Positions 45,436-55,064 of a stretch of 64,000 bases of DNA are shown here, piece after piece. A model generated the notes under the pieces. It was not told the origin of the DNA and made no database searches. It worked only from the letters and a program-made list of their open reading frames with translations. Every line of letters starts with the position of its first letter. Within the stretch, counting starts at the first letter, position 1. The stretch is from assembly GCF_014202435.1 (NCBI RefSeq), contig NZ_JACHGU010000001.1:434001-498000 (forward strand), read 5' to 3'. This DNA comes from Pseudoxanthomonas broegbernensis (GTDB lineage: Bacteria; Pseudomonadota; Gammaproteobacteria; Xanthomonadales; Xanthomonadaceae). Made by a program: the position numbers and the translations under genes.

Positions 45436-47208
45436 TCAGTCGGCGGCCTGGCGTGAACCGGGAATGCCAGGGCTTGCGGGCAGGCCGGTCGCCGGCGCCG
45501 CTTCCGGTGCGCGTGCGGCATACAGCCCGAACACCGCGCCAGTGAACCCCCCGGCCCTGGCCGTGCTCAGCAACGTACCGTCCAGGCCTTCGGACAGGCT
45601 GCGCCACTGGCCGGGCTGGAGCGCGTATTCGAAGTCGTACTTCGCGCCGCGCGCACGGATGCGCAACTGCACGGACGCCTCGGCGGAGGGAAGGGGAACG
45701 GCCAGCAGCCGCTCGCCTTCCGGCGCGGCCTCGCGGCGGTCGCGGCGGAACAGGGCGATCACCGGCGCGCCGGCCTCGCGCGTCACCGCCAGCAGGTACC
45801 AATGGTCCTCGTTCTGGAATGCGGCCAGCCCGGCGGTATCGCCGTCGCGCTGCGGCGAGAAGCGCAGGGACGTGGTGGCGGTCGCGTCCTGGTGCTGCTG
45901 GCGCCGTGCCAGGAACGAGGGGTTGTCGCGCTCGCCCAGGCGGACCGGACGCGCCCGCAGGTGCAGCGCGCCGCCTTCCAGCCGGTACCAGCGCTCGCGG
46001 GGGGTGCGCACCGTCATCCAATACAGCGGCAGCCGCTGCGCGTCGAACTCGTCCTCGATGGCGAAGCCGCCGCGTGTCGGCAGCGCGGCCGTACCCGCGG
46101 GCAGCTTCGGTGCGTCCAGCACGTAGGGGACGGTTTCGCCGGGCGCGGTGATGCGCGGCCAGCCATCCTGCCAGTGGACCGGCAGCAGGAAGGTCTCGCG
46201 GCCGGTGTTGACGTAGTGGCCGTCCAGCGGCGGATAGGGGCGGTTGCCCAGGAACACCGCCCACCAGTCGCCGTCCTGGGTCTGCACCAGGTCGGCATGG
46301 CCGGCCGAGGTGATCGGGAACGGGCGTTCGCGCGGCAGGTCGGACTGGGTCAGGATGGGGTTGTCCTTCCAGGGTTCGTAAGGCCCGGTCACCCGGCGGC
46401 TGCGCAGCGCCACCTGGCGGTGGCCTTCGCCGGTGCCGCCCTCGGCGGCGACCAGGTAGTACCAGCCGTCCTTCTTGTACAGGTGCGGGCCTTCGACGTA
46501 CTCGGGCCGGTCCGCCGGCACCCCCCCGCCGTCCAGGATCACCCGGCGCGGGCCGGTGGTGCGCATGGCCTTCGGATCGAACTCCTGCAGCCACACCGCG
46601 CGATGGCCCTCGTAGCGCAATGGGCCGGCGGGCACGTCGTTGTTGACGATCCAGGCGCGCCCGTCGTCGTCGAAGAACAGGGAAGGATCGATGCCGCCGC
46701 CCAGGTCCGGCAGCCAGACCGGGTCGGACCACGGGCCGGCCGGGTCGGCGGCGGTGATCACGAAGTTGCCGCCGCAGGAAGGAAAGCAGGTGTTGACGAT
46801 CCAGAAGCGGCCGTCGTGGTGCTCGATCGCGGGCGCGAACACCCCGTTCACCAGGTCATGCCTGCCGAAATCGAGTTGGTCGGGGCGGTCGATGGCGTTG
46901 CCGATCTGGGTCCAGTTCACCAGGTCGCGGCTGTGGAACACGGGGATGCCGGGGAACCAGCCGAAGGTCGAGGCGACCAGGTAGTAGTCCCCGCCGACCC
47001 GCACGACGCTCGGGTCCGGGTAGAAGCCCTTCAGCACCGGGTTGCGGAACTGGCCGGCGGCCAGCGGGTGAGCTGCGTCGGCCGGGTCGCTGCCTTGGTA
47101 GTGGAACCGATCGAACGTCGCCTCCAGCCCGTGGCCGGACGCGGCGACCGGCGCAGGCGCGAGCAGCGCGGCCAGCAGCGTGGCGCAGGCGGTGCGGGAA
47201 AGGCCCAT
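45436..47208 (-). CDS. Exported GH43 beta-xylosidase / alpha-L-arabinofuranosidase
   Basis: A 590-residue glycoside hydrolase. A signal peptide (GLSRTACATLLAALLAPAPV) is followed by a five-bladed propeller of family 43, with the general base aspartate in GFYPDPSVV, the pKa-modulating aspartate in GGGIDPSLFFDDDG and the acid glutamate in EYVEGPHLYKKDG. A C-terminal beta-sandwich domain (about residues 380-575, FLARRQQHQDATATTSL, EDHWYLLAVTRE) marks the xylosidase/arabinofuranosidase subfamilies. It probably acts in the periplasm on xylan- or arabinan-derived oligosaccharides and complements the arabinose cluster 9 kb away. GGGA before the ATG at 47208 supports the start. Confidence 0.93.
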   Translation of the reverse strand: MGLSRTACATLLAALLAPAPVAASGHGLEATFDRFHYQGSDPADAAHPLAAGQFRNPVLKGFYPDPSVVRVGGDYYLVASTFGWFPGIPVFHSRDLVNWTQIGNAIDRPDQLDFGRHDLVNGVFAPAIEHHDGRFWIVNTCFPSCGGNFVITAADPAGPWSDPVWLPDLGGGIDPSLFFDDDGRAWIVNNDVPAGPLRYEGHRAVWLQEFDPKAMRTTGPRRVILDGGGVPADRPEYVEGPHLYKKDGWYYLVAAEGGTGEGHRQVALRSRRVTGPYEPWKDNPILTQSDLPRERPFPITSAGHADLVQTQDGDWWAVFLGNRPYPPLDGHYVNTGRETFLLPVHWQDGWPRITAPGETVPYVLDAPKLPAGTAALPTRGGFAIEDEFDAQRLPLYWMTVRTPRERWYRLEGGALHLRARPVRLGERDNPSFLARRQQHQDATATTSLRFSPQRDGDTAGLAAFQNEDHWYLLAVTREAGAPVIALFRRDRREAAPEGERLLAVPLPSAEASVQLRIRARGAKYDFEYALQPGQWRSLSEGLDGTLLSTARAGGFTGAVFGLYAARAPEAAPATGLPASPGIPGSRQAAD

Positions 47209-47351
47209 GGTTCCCTCGTTTCGATAGGCGGCGCGTGCCGGTTCCAGCGCGCGACCGTAGCAGCCGCCGGTGCCGGCATGGCAGGGCTGCCGCCGGGGAA
47301 TACGTGCCGGCCTGCGCCGCGGGCGCCGGGAGCCGGCCCGGTCGCGCCGAC

Positions 47352-47357
47352 TATCAT
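47352..47357 (+). promoter_or_regulatory. Candidate -10 box for rlmH
   Basis: TATCAT, only seven bases before the rlmH ATG. If it is the promoter, the transcript would have almost no leader. Confidence 0.3.
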
Positions 47358-47363
47358 GTCCCC

Positions 47364-47834
47364 ATGAAGGCACGACTGATCGCCACCGGCGAGCGCGCCC
47401 CGTCCTGGGTGGCGGAGGGCTTCGGCGAGTACCGCAAGCGGCTCTCGCACTGGTTGCCGCTAGAACTGGTGGAGGTGGAGCCGGGCCTGCGCGGCAAGGG
47501 CCGCGACCGGCAGCGCGCGATCGAGGACGAAGGCCGGCGCGTGCTGGCGGCCCTGCCGAAGAACGCGCACGTCGTCGCCCTGGACATCCCCGGCAGGCCC
47601 TGGACGTCGGAGCAACTGGCCGGACGCATGGAGCACTGGCGCGGGCAGGGCCGCGACCTGGCCTTCCTGATCGGCGGGCCGGAGGGCCATGCCCCCGACG
47701 CGCTGGCGGCGGCCACGGAGTCCTGGTCGCTGGGTCCGCTGACCCTGCCGCACATGCTGGTGCGCCTGGTGGTGGCCGAGCAGCTCTACCGGGCGGCGGC
47801 GCTGCTGGCCAATCATCCGTATCACCGGGGGTAG
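47364..47834 (+). CDS. rlmH: 23S rRNA pseudouridine-1915 N3-methyltransferase
   Basis: A 156-residue SPOUT-class methyltransferase that modifies pseudouridine 1915 in helix 69 of 23S rRNA in the assembled ribosome. The family pattern is complete: start MKARLIATGERAPSWVAEGF, the SAM-binding knot LAFLIGGPEGHAPDAL and SLGPLTLPHMLVRLVVAEQLYRA, and the C-terminal NHPYHRG. Length is exactly usual. No rsfS or nadD gene lies upstream, although these often precede it; a GH43 gene is divergent instead. The sequence changes to visibly lower GC immediately after its stop. Confidence 0.97.
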   Translation: MKARLIATGERAPSWVAEGFGEYRKRLSHWLPLELVEVEPGLRGKGRDRQRAIEDEGRRVLAALPKNAHVVALDIPGRPWTSEQLAGRMEHWRGQGRDLAFLIGGPEGHAPDALAAATESWSLGPLTLPHMLVRLVVAEQLYRAAALLANHPYHRG

Positions 47835-47836
47835 AT

Positions 47837-47866
47837 CCTATTCAGTTCCCATTGAAACTGAATAGG
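47837..47866. repeat. Inverted repeat between rlmH and the low-GC receptor
   Basis: CCTATTCAGTT and AACTGAATAGG form a perfect 11-bp stem with an eight-base loop. It is followed by GGG and an A-rich stretch rather than T residues, so it is not a standard terminator for rlmH. It marks the left edge of the low-GC segment. Confidence 0.5.
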
Positions 47867-48024
47867 GGGAAAAAAGAAAAGATGGTTTCGGAAGACTCCA
47901 ATTGGGCGGAAAAACGTTATATTCGGGTTAACCGGGGATGCCGTTGCTGCGGCTATCCGGGATGCTTCAGCCCGGTGTCGGGCATCTGTCCCATCCGTCA
48001 ACGTCTAAGAGAGAGGCTTATATC

Positions 48025-51000
48025 GTGGCCAATTCCCAGAGTTCCCGTATTGCAAAAGGCCTTACGCGGACCGCGCTCAGTGTTGCTTTAGGCTTGTGCT
48101 TTGCGGGTGCCGTACAGGCACAGAGCACTACCGGCAACATCTATGGTTCCGTCGCAGCCGGCGAGGGCAGCGCAATCGCCGTGACCAATGACAGTGGTTT
48201 CAATCGCACTGTCTCCGTCGACTCGTCCGGCCGCTACAACATCAGCTCGCTGCCGGTCGGCACCTATACGGTTACGCTGCAACGCGATGGCCAGGCGGTC
48301 GCCACGCGCAACATAACTGTCCGCGTGGGTGCGGGTGTCAATGTCTCTTTCGAAGATGCGACCACCCTTGCGACGGTAACCGTCACCGGGGCAAACGTTG
48401 CCCCCATCGATATTACGGCGCTGGATACCCGCACCGTCATCACCGCCGAGCAGTTGGAGCGTTTGCCGGTGGCCCGTTCGGCCGAAGCGATTGCTCTTCT
48501 GGCCCCCGGCGCGGTATCCGGAGCGGGCGGCTACTTTGGGAGGCTCGTCTCCTTCGGTGGTGCGGGCATCTCCGAGAATGCCTATTACGTGAACGGTTAT
48601 TTCACCGGTGAGCCGTTGTCGAATCTTGGCGGCGTGACTCTGCCGTATGGGGCGATCGAGCAACAGGAAACCTATACCGGTGGTTACAGTGCGAAGTACG
48701 GGCGTTCCGATGGCGGCGTAATCAGCCAGATCGGCAAGCGCGGTACCAATAAGTGGGAGTTCGGTGGTCAAGTGGCCTTCGTGCCCAAGTCCTTGCGTGA
48801 GCAGAACGAGGATCTTTACCTTCCGGATATCGACCTGGCCAAGGCCAATTCCAATCCGAATATTCCGATCAATCCCGATACCGGCGAGCGTTACCAGTAT
48901 GCCTATGAAGATCCAACGGCTGCGGGCACGCTTTACACGACGGGCAAGGGGGAATCCCATGAAAACATCACCTACAGCGCGTATGTGGGCGGCCCCATTA
49001 TTCGTGATCGACTGTTCTTCTTCCTGAGCGCAGAGGCATACAAGGAGGATACCGTCATCAACCCCACAACGCTGGGTACTCCCCGAGTGACCAAGCGTGG
49101 GCTTGACGATCCTCGCCTTTATGCAAAGCTGGATTGGAACATAACCGATGATCACATGCTCGAATTCACTTATATGAAGGAAGAATACGAGCGTACTGGG
49201 AAGTTCTATGACCTTGATACGGGTGATCGGCTGGAGGCGGTTGAGAATTCCATCAATAGGGATAGTGAATACAATATCCTGAAGTACACGGGATATCTCA
49301 GCGACAATATTACATTCAGTGCGGTATACGGAGAGAGCGACTATATCTATAAGAATCTCCCCAAGATCATCGCTGGGGTTCCTTATGTTACTTCAACCAC
49401 TCTGCAGGATCCGTCCATCACGGGCGGCACTCCCATTCCCAACCGGCAGGGCGGTTATCAGGCGAGGGATGCCCGAGACAAGACGAAGGGCCTTCGTGCC
49501 GACCTGGAGTGGGTGCTCGGTGACCACACGCTTACCTTGGGCGTGGACAATATCGAGTTTGATGCCAAGAACGAAGGCACTTCTCAATTGGCCGATTATT
49601 GGCAGTACCAGCGTTTGGCCAATCCGAACGGCAATATTTCGGGAGGCTTGGGTGTTGGCGCGCCCGGCGGGGATGGCTACTACGTACGCCAGTTGAAGTA
49701 TTTCAACAACACCAACATGTCGTTGGAGCAGAAGGCTTGGTACCTGGAGGATCGTTGGCAGATCACCGATAACTTCCTGCTGTCGCTGGGTGTTCGCAAC
49801 GACAAGTTCACTAACAAGAACGAGTTCGGCGAAGCGTATATGGACGCCAAGGATCAATGGGCGCCACGCATCGGCGCTACTTGGGATGTGTTTGGCGACT
49901 CTTCGTTCAAGGTGTTCGCAAACGCCGGCCGCTACTTCCTGGCCATGCCCAACAATGTGGCCATTCGTGGTGCCTCGGCCTCTACCTACACTTGGGAGTA
50001 CTTCACCTACAACGGTATCGATTCCGACGGGCGTCCCACTGGCCTGACTCCCGTTCCCGGGATCAATGGCGGGCCGGCTCCTGGCCCTGTATCCGGGAAC
50101 CTGGAGACGGGCGCCAGGATCGATGTGCAGTCCTTCGCCCCGTCCGACCTGAAGAATATGTACCAAGACGAATTCATCTTGGGCATGGAGACGATGTTCA
50201 CGGAGAATACCGTGCTGGGTGCCAAGGTCACCTATCGCGATCTGAAGTCTTCGATCGACGACTTCTGCGGCTACGACGACCTAGCGGCGGCAGCCGGACT
50301 TGAGGCTTATGCGATCGATTGGGCGGCAGGCAAAGTCCTGGCCGAGGACGCCAATGGCAATGGCTATCAGGTTTCTGCTTGCTACATGTTCAACCCGGGT
50401 GGCAGCAACACCTATAGCTTTGTCCAGATCGACGCCGATGGAAATCCCACCGGGCAGCGGCTTGAGAAGAAGATCAGCGCTGCCGAATTGGGTTTCACCG
50501 ATAGCATGAAGCGCAAGTACACCGCGCTTGACATCTACTGGGAGCGTCCCTGGGACGGGAAGTGGGAAGCCCGCGTGGACTACACCTTCAGTTTCAGTAA
50601 GGGCAACAACGAAGGTCAGGTGAAGTCCGAGTTCGGACAGGACAACATTTCCAAGACCCAGGACTGGGACGTTGCGGAAATGATGCGCTACTCCTATGGC
50701 TATCTCGCCAATGACCGTCGTCATCAGATGAAGGCACGCGGCAGCTACGCCATCACTCCGGAATGGAGCGTCGGCGGCAATCTCCGTGTCCAGTCGGGCA
50801 TGCCCATCAGTTGCTTGGGCTTCTATAACCCGGATGGAAGCATCGATGAGACGTCGGAGGATGCCGATCCGGTGGGTTACGGCGCCAGCTACCACACGTG
50901 CTTCGGTGAGATCGCCAAGCCGGGCAGCCAGCGCACACCATGGACCAAGTCGATTGATCTGGGCGTTACCTACAAGCCCCAGTGGTTCGAAAATCTGACG

Positions 51001-51162
51001 CTGGGCGTGCAGGTGTTCAATGTGATGAACGACAACAAGCCCCTGCAGGTGGATGTGACTTCGGAGGCCGATGCGGGATACACCGTGTCGAATACCTACA
51101 TGTTGCCCATCGCCAGGCAGACTCCGCGTTACGTGATGTTTACGGCTTCGCTGGCTTTCTGA
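48025..51162 (+). CDS. Oar-like TonB-dependent receptor of atypical base composition
   Basis: A 1045-residue outer-membrane receptor. The signal peptide ends near GAVQAQ (about residue 32). A carboxypeptidase-regulatory-like domain follows (NDSGFNRTVSVDSSGRYNIS), then the plug (TALDTRTVITAEQLERLPVA, YYVNGYFTGEPL, GRSDGGVISQIGKRGTNKWE) and a barrel ending PRYVMFTASLAF. Start is probably GTG 48025, with AGAGAGG nine bases upstream. Codons use far more A and T in third positions than any neighbouring gene, so it is likely a transferred or foreign-like gene. A strong terminator follows. Ligand unknown. It differs markedly in sequence from the other Oar-like receptor at 7006. Confidence 0.92.
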   Translation: MANSQSSRIAKGLTRTALSVALGLCFAGAVQAQSTTGNIYGSVAAGEGSAIAVTNDSGFNRTVSVDSSGRYNISSLPVGTYTVTLQRDGQAVATRNITVRVGAGVNVSFEDATTLATVTVTGANVAPIDITALDTRTVITAEQLERLPVARSAEAIALLAPGAVSGAGGYFGRLVSFGGAGISENAYYVNGYFTGEPLSNLGGVTLPYGAIEQQETYTGGYSAKYGRSDGGVISQIGKRGTNKWEFGGQVAFVPKSLREQNEDLYLPDIDLAKANSNPNIPINPDTGERYQYAYEDPTAAGTLYTTGKGESHENITYSAYVGGPIIRDRLFFFLSAEAYKEDTVINPTTLGTPRVTKRGLDDPRLYAKLDWNITDDHMLEFTYMKEEYERTGKFYDLDTGDRLEAVENSINRDSEYNILKYTGYLSDNITFSAVYGESDYIYKNLPKIIAGVPYVTSTTLQDPSITGGTPIPNRQGGYQARDARDKTKGLRADLEWVLGDHTLTLGVDNIEFDAKNEGTSQLADYWQYQRLANPNGNISGGLGVGAPGGDGYYVRQLKYFNNTNMSLEQKAWYLEDRWQITDNFLLSLGVRNDKFTNKNEFGEAYMDAKDQWAPRIGATWDVFGDSSFKVFANAGRYFLAMPNNVAIRGASASTYTWEYFTYNGIDSDGRPTGLTPVPGINGGPAPGPVSGNLETGARIDVQSFAPSDLKNMYQDEFILGMETMFTENTVLGAKVTYRDLKSSIDDFCGYDDLAAAAGLEAYAIDWAAGKVLAEDANGNGYQVSACYMFNPGGSNTYSFVQIDADGNPTGQRLEKKISAAELGFTDSMKRKYTALDIYWERPWDGKWEARVDYTFSFSKGNNEGQVKSEFGQDNISKTQDWDVAEMMRYSYGYLANDRRHQMKARGSYAITPEWSVGGNLRVQSGMPISCLGFYNPDGSIDETSEDADPVGYGASYHTCFGEIAKPGSQRTPWTKSIDLGVTYKPQWFENLTLGVQVFNVMNDNKPLQVDVTSEADAGYTVSNTYMLPIARQTPRYVMFTASLAF

Positions 51163-51217
51163 TCGCGGCGGATGCGCAGACTCATGAATTGACTTTGCAA
51201 TAATCGCTGTGTAATTG

Positions 51218-51247
51218 AACCGGCCCCTTCTAAGGGGCCGGTTTTTT
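51218..51247 (+). terminator. Rho-independent terminator of the low-GC receptor
   Basis: AACCGGCCCCTT pairs perfectly with AAGGGGCCGGTT around a tight CT turn, followed by T residues (51242-51248). Confidence 0.93.
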
Positions 51248-51520
51248 TATTTCTCGGATGAGCTTATCCGTGAATTATGTGGCTTTCCCTCAAGGGCCCA
51301 TATCCCGCATGACGTGGAGCGATTTCGTACTGGACCTGGCGTGCCGGGACTGCCAGTTTTCGTTACGCTGGCTGCAGTTTTCTTACGGTTTGGAACCATC
51401 GCATGTGCCCGTGGCCGCCGGTACGAGCGCGGCCCTCGCCGAGGACCTGCATGGTTCCCGCCTGGAGAACCAGGAGGCCGGTCTTTGGCATCCCTGGCCA
51501 GCCGGACAAAGCCGAGGGCG

Positions 51521-51769
51521 GCCATCGCGGGCCTCGGCTATCGCGGCAGGGAGGTCGGCGGCGTCGATGTTGTGCGCCAGGGTAAACCTGAAGTCGCAGA
51601 CACACGCCGACAGCGGGCGTGCGTGAAGCGGCGGCAGGCGGTCGAGCCGGTGATCGGGCATCTGAAGGACGACTGCCGCTATGCCGCTGCCCCCTCAAGG
51701 GCGCCGATGGCGACGCACTGCACGTAATCGCCTGCGGCCGGGTACAACATCCGCTGGCTGCTGCGGTGA
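51521..51769 (+). pseudogene. Remnant of an IS5-family transposase C-terminus
   Basis: The first frame gives GYRGREVGGVDVV and KRRQAVEPVIGHLKDDCR, the C-terminal part of IS5-group transposases containing the catalytic glutamate region. Near 51690 the reading shifts by one base to PLKGADGDALHVIAC, and near 51737 again to GYNIRWLLR before TGA at 51767-51769. Two frameshifts and loss of the N-terminal two thirds show an old, inactive insertion. No terminal inverted repeats were found. Confidence 0.8.
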
Positions 51770-51985
51770 ATCGTAATTCTTGCGCGCCTGGATACGAGCA
51801 ACGGCAATCCGGCCCGTTTCAAAGCGGCAAGATCAGTACATCACCGCGGCGGCCCGAGACAGATTCTCCAGGGCCGACTTATGAGAAGCGGGTACTGGCT
51901 TCCTGGTAATCATCTGGTCGCCGCGATCGTTGTTCTCCGGAAAGTGTCTATGTAAGGTCAATATAATTTACGGATAAGTTCTAAA

Positions 51986-52690
51986 TCACTGCCCCAACTC
52001 GAACACCACCTCCAACTGCACCGACACGCTGCTCTCGCCCACGGCCACCGGGGTGCTGTCGAAGGCCTGGGCCTTTGCCATCGCCATGCGCGGCATCGGT
52101 CCGGGCATCGCGCCGCCGCCCTCGTTGAGGCTGATCACGCGCCGCACGCGCAGGTTCAGCGCCTTGGCGTAGGTTTCCGCGCGGGCCTGGGCCAGCTTCA
52201 GCGCGTCCACGCGGGCCTGGTCGTACAGCGGCTCGGGGTCGTCGATGCCGAAGCTGGGGCCGTTGATCTGGTTCGCGCCGCTGGCCACCAGCGCGTCGAG
52301 CACCTTGCCCATCTTCTCCACGTCGCGCAGCTTCAGGCTGACGTTGTTGCTGGCCTGGTAGCCGGTGATCCGCGGCGGCTGGTTTTCCTGGTAGTGGTAC
52401 TGCGGGTTCAGGTTGATGCCGCTGGTCTGGATGTCGCGCGGGGCCACGCCGGCGGCCTTCACCGCCGCCAGCACCTTGTTCATCAGTTCGGCGTTCTGCC
52501 GCATCGCCATGTTGCCGTCGGCGGCCTGGGTGACCACGCCCGCCGACACGGTGGCGATGTCGGGGGCGCGGCTGGCCTGGGCCTGCGTGGAAACCGACAG
52601 CAGGGTGGCGGGCGGCGGGGCGGCCGGCTGGGCGGTGGCGGGTGCGGACAGGGCCAGGAGGGCGAGCAGTGAGGCGAAGGGGCTGCGCAT
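51986..52690 (-). CDS. Periplasmic SIMPL-domain (DUF541) protein
   Basis: A 234-residue exported protein. The signal peptide (SPFASLLALLALSAPATAQ) is followed by a SIMPL domain, with the typical beginning LSVSTQAQASRAPDIATVSA, the central DIQTSGINLNPQYHYQ and ITGYQASNNVSLKLRD, and the late ARAETYAKALNLRVRRVISL. Bacterial members such as BP26/OMP28 of Brucella form periplasmic rings; E. coli YggE reduces oxidative stress. AAGGAG nine bases before the ATG (minus strand) is a good ribosome site. It is divergent from maf. The exact role is unknown. Confidence 0.92.
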   Translation of the reverse strand: MRSPFASLLALLALSAPATAQPAAPPPATLLSVSTQAQASRAPDIATVSAGVVTQAADGNMAMRQNAELMNKVLAAVKAAGVAPRDIQTSGINLNPQYHYQENQPPRITGYQASNNVSLKLRDVEKMGKVLDALVASGANQINGPSFGIDDPEPLYDQARVDALKLAQARAETYAKALNLRVRRVISLNEGGGAMPGPMPRMAMAKAQAFDSTPVAVGESSVSVQLEVVFELGQ

Positions 52691-52854
52691 GACGGGATCT
52701 CCTTGAATGGATTGCGGGACGATGGCGCGGCATGTGGGGAGGCGCCGAGCGTCGGTCCGTACCGATGAACGCGCCGTGAGTCCGATCGGGGTCGATCCGT
52801 CCCGATCCCGCCGCGATGGCCGTTAAGCCGGCCGCAGCGGGTTATCCTTTCGGC

Positions 52855-53451
52855 ATGCTCTACCTGGCCTCCAAGTCCCCACGCCGCGCCGAACTGCTGC
52901 AGCGCCTCGGCCTGTCCTACCGCCTGCTCGACGTCGACGTCCCGGAATCGCGGGCGCAGGGGGAGGGTGCGGCCGACTACGTGCGCCGGGTGGCGCGGGA
53001 CAAGGCGCGGGCCGGCTGGGCCGCCGTGTCCGGCGAGGCCGGAGCGCAGGTGCTCGGGGCCGATACCGAGGTGGTGCTGGACGACGAGGTGTTCGGCAAG
53101 CCGGCCGATGAGGCCGACGCGGCGGCGATGCTCCGGCGCCTGTCCGGGCGCACCCATACCGTGCTGTCGGCGGTGGTGGTGGTCGGCGCCGGCGGCGAAC
53201 GCGAGGCGCTGTCGGTCACCGAGGTCCGCTTCGCCCCGCTGGCGGACGCGGCCATCCAGGCCTACGTCGCCACCGGCGAGGCCATGGGCAAGGCCGGCGC
53301 CTACGCCATCCAGGGCTGCGCGGAGGTCTTCGTCGAGCATCTGTCCGGAAGCTATTCCGGGGTGATGGGGCTGCCCCTGCACCATGCCGCGCGGCTGTTG
53401 GCGGGCACCGGGCCCGGCCTGCCCGGCGCGCGCAGCGCGGTGTCCGGGTGA
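52855..53451 (+). CDS. maf: Maf-like nucleoside triphosphate pyrophosphatase (YhdE type)
   Basis: A 198-residue enzyme of the Maf family, hydrolysing dTTP/UTP or modified nucleotides to monophosphates as a house-cleaning activity. The N-terminal motif [19 protein letters not shown], the central [16 protein letters not shown] with the acidic catalytic residues, and the C-terminal [31 protein letters not shown] are all present; the AYAIQG loop indicates the YhdE branch. The ATG at 52855 directly precedes the motif. The stop overlaps the rng GTG as GTGA, the conserved maf-rng pairing. Confidence 0.95.
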   Translation: MLYLASKSPRRAELLQRLGLSYRLLDVDVPESRAQGEGAADYVRRVARDKARAGWAAVSGEAGAQVLGADTEVVLDDEVFGKPADEADAAAMLRRLSGRTHTVLSAVVVVGAGGEREALSVTEVRFAPLADAAIQAYVATGEAMGKAGAYAIQGCAEVFVEHLSGSYSGVMGLPLHHAARLLAGTGPGLPGARSAVSG

Positions 53452-54947
53452 GCGCGGTCGTGTCCGAGGAGATCCTGGTCAACGTCACCCCGCGCGAGAC
53501 CCGCGTGGCGGTGGTCGAGAGCGGCATGCTGCAGGAGCTGCACATCGAGCGCGGCTGGCGCCGCGGGGTGGTCGGCAACATCTACAAGGGCAAGGTGCAG
53601 CGGGTGATGCCGGGCATGCAGGCGGCCTTCGTCGAGGTGGGGCTGGAGCGCGCCGCGTTCCTGCACGCCAACGACGTGGTACGGCCGACGCCGGTGGACG
53701 CGGGCCCGGTGGACGACGCGCCGGCGCCGCTGCCGGCGCCGCCGTCGATCGTGGAGCTGCTGCGCGACGGCCAGGAGATCGTGGTCCAGGTGGTCAAGGA
53801 CCCGATCGGCGGCAAGGGCGCGCGGCTGACCACGCAGATCAGCATCCCCTCGCGCTACCTGGTGCTGCTGCCGCAGTCGCGCACGGTGGGCGTGTCGGCG
53901 CGGATCGAGGACGAGGCCGAGCGCCAGCGCCTGAAGACCCTGGTCTCCGACCTGGCCGCCAGCCACGGCGGCCATGGCTACATCGTGCGCACCAACGCGG
54001 AGGGGCAGCCGGCCGAGGCGCTGGCCGAGGACATCGCCTACCTGTCGCGGGTGTGGAACATCGTGGACAAGCGCGGCCGCGAATCGCCGCCGTGCAGCGT
54101 CATCTACGAGGACCTGAGCCTGCCCCTGCGCGCGGTGCGCGACCTGATCCGCAAGGACGTGGAGAAGGTGCGCGTGGACTCGCGCGAGACCTACGACCGG
54201 CTGCAGGCCTTCGTCGCCAAGTACATGCCGGTGCTGGCCGAGAAGCTCGAGCTGTACACCGGCGACCGCCCGATCTTCGACCTGTACGGGGTGGAGGACG
54301 AGATCGGCCGCGCCCTGGACAAGCAGGTGCCGCTGAAGTCCGGCGGCTACCTGGTCATCGACCAGACCGAGGCGATGACCACCATCGACGTGAACACCGG
54401 CTCGTTCCTGGGCCAGCGCAACCTCGAGGAAACGGTGTACCGCACCAACCTGGAGGCGGCGCAGGCGGTGGCGCGGCAACTGCGCCTGCGCAACCTGGGC
54501 GGGATCATCATCATCGACTTCATCGACATGGCCGACCCGGAGCACCGCCGCCAGGTGCTGCGCACGCTGGAGAAGGCCCTGGCCCGCGACCACGCCAAGA
54601 CCACGGTGTACGAGTTCTCGCCGCTGGGCCTGGTGGAGATGACCCGCAAGCGCACGGTCGAGAGCCTGGAGCGGCAGCTTTCCGAGACCTGCCCGCAGTG
54701 CGGCGGCCGCGGCTCGGTCAAGACCGCCGAGACGGTGACCTACGAGATCTTCCGCGAGATCACCCGCGCGGTGCGCCAGTTCGAGGCCGCGCGCCTGCTG
54801 GTGATCGCCTCGGCCAAGGTGGTGGCGCGGATCACCGAGGAAGAGTCGGCGGCGGTGGCCGAGCTGGAGGAATTCCTCGGCAAGACCATCCGCTTCCAGG
54901 CCGACGAGCAGTACCTGCAGGAGCAGTTCGATGTGGTCCTGCTGTGA
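53448..54947 (+). CDS. rng: Ribonuclease G
   Basis: A 499-residue endoribonuclease of the RNase E/G family that matures the 5' end of 16S rRNA and cuts single-stranded AU-rich RNA. It carries an S1 RNA-binding domain near residues 35-130 ([20 protein letters not shown]), the catalytic aspartate segments [15 protein letters not shown] and [15 protein letters not shown], and the zinc-link cysteines in CPQCGGRG. It lacks the long C-terminal scaffold of RNase E, hence RNase G. GTG 53448 overlaps the maf stop; no separate ribosome site is seen, supporting coupled translation. Confidence 0.96.
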   Translation: MSAVVSEEILVNVTPRETRVAVVESGMLQELHIERGWRRGVVGNIYKGKVQRVMPGMQAAFVEVGLERAAFLHANDVVRPTPVDAGPVDDAPAPLPAPPSIVELLRDGQEIVVQVVKDPIGGKGARLTTQISIPSRYLVLLPQSRTVGVSARIEDEAERQRLKTLVSDLAASHGGHGYIVRTNAEGQPAEALAEDIAYLSRVWNIVDKRGRESPPCSVIYEDLSLPLRAVRDLIRKDVEKVRVDSRETYDRLQAFVAKYMPVLAEKLELYTGDRPIFDLYGVEDEIGRALDKQVPLKSGGYLVIDQTEAMTTIDVNTGSFLGQRNLEETVYRTNLEAAQAVARQLRLRNLGGIIIIDFIDMADPEHRRQVLRTLEKALARDHAKTTVYEFSPLGLVEMTRKRTVESLERQLSETCPQCGGRGSVKTAETVTYEIFREITRAVRQFEAARLLVIASAKVVARITEEESAAVAELEEFLGKTIRFQADEQYLQEQFDVVLL

Positions 54948-55064
54948 GGCCGGGAACGGCACCGGGCAGGGAGGACGCGGGATAGGGAACGGGGACGAGG
55001 GCGGAAGGCCGCTCCGGTCCACCGTGCCGCATTTCCCGCTCCCCGGGCGCAAGGCGCGCCGTTG

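Larger units (their letters stand above)
51163..51985. other. Degraded intergenic segment after the low-GC receptor
   Basis: These 823 bases contain a terminator (51218-51247) and a frameshifted IS5-type transposase remnant (51521-51769). The stretches 51250-51520 and 51770-51985 give no recognisable protein in any frame and look like decayed DNA. Confidence 0.6.

Noticed and set aside
47902-47923. Possible promoter TTGGGC / TATATT for the low-GC receptor
   Set aside because: The two hexamers are only about ten bases apart, too close for a sigma-70 promoter.
47882-48091. Small cysteine-rich frame (CRCCGYPGC) upstream of and overlapping the low-GC receptor gene
   Set aside because: It has no family resemblance, overlaps the receptor coding start by 67 bases in another frame, and the receptor has its own ribosome site. 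The cysteines come from the leader region sequence; a real small protein cannot be excluded but is not supported.
51258-51626. Open frames between the receptor terminator and the IS5 remnant
   Set aside because: No start with a good ribosome site, no recognisable domain and several overlapping frames on both strands. The stretch looks like decayed DNA.
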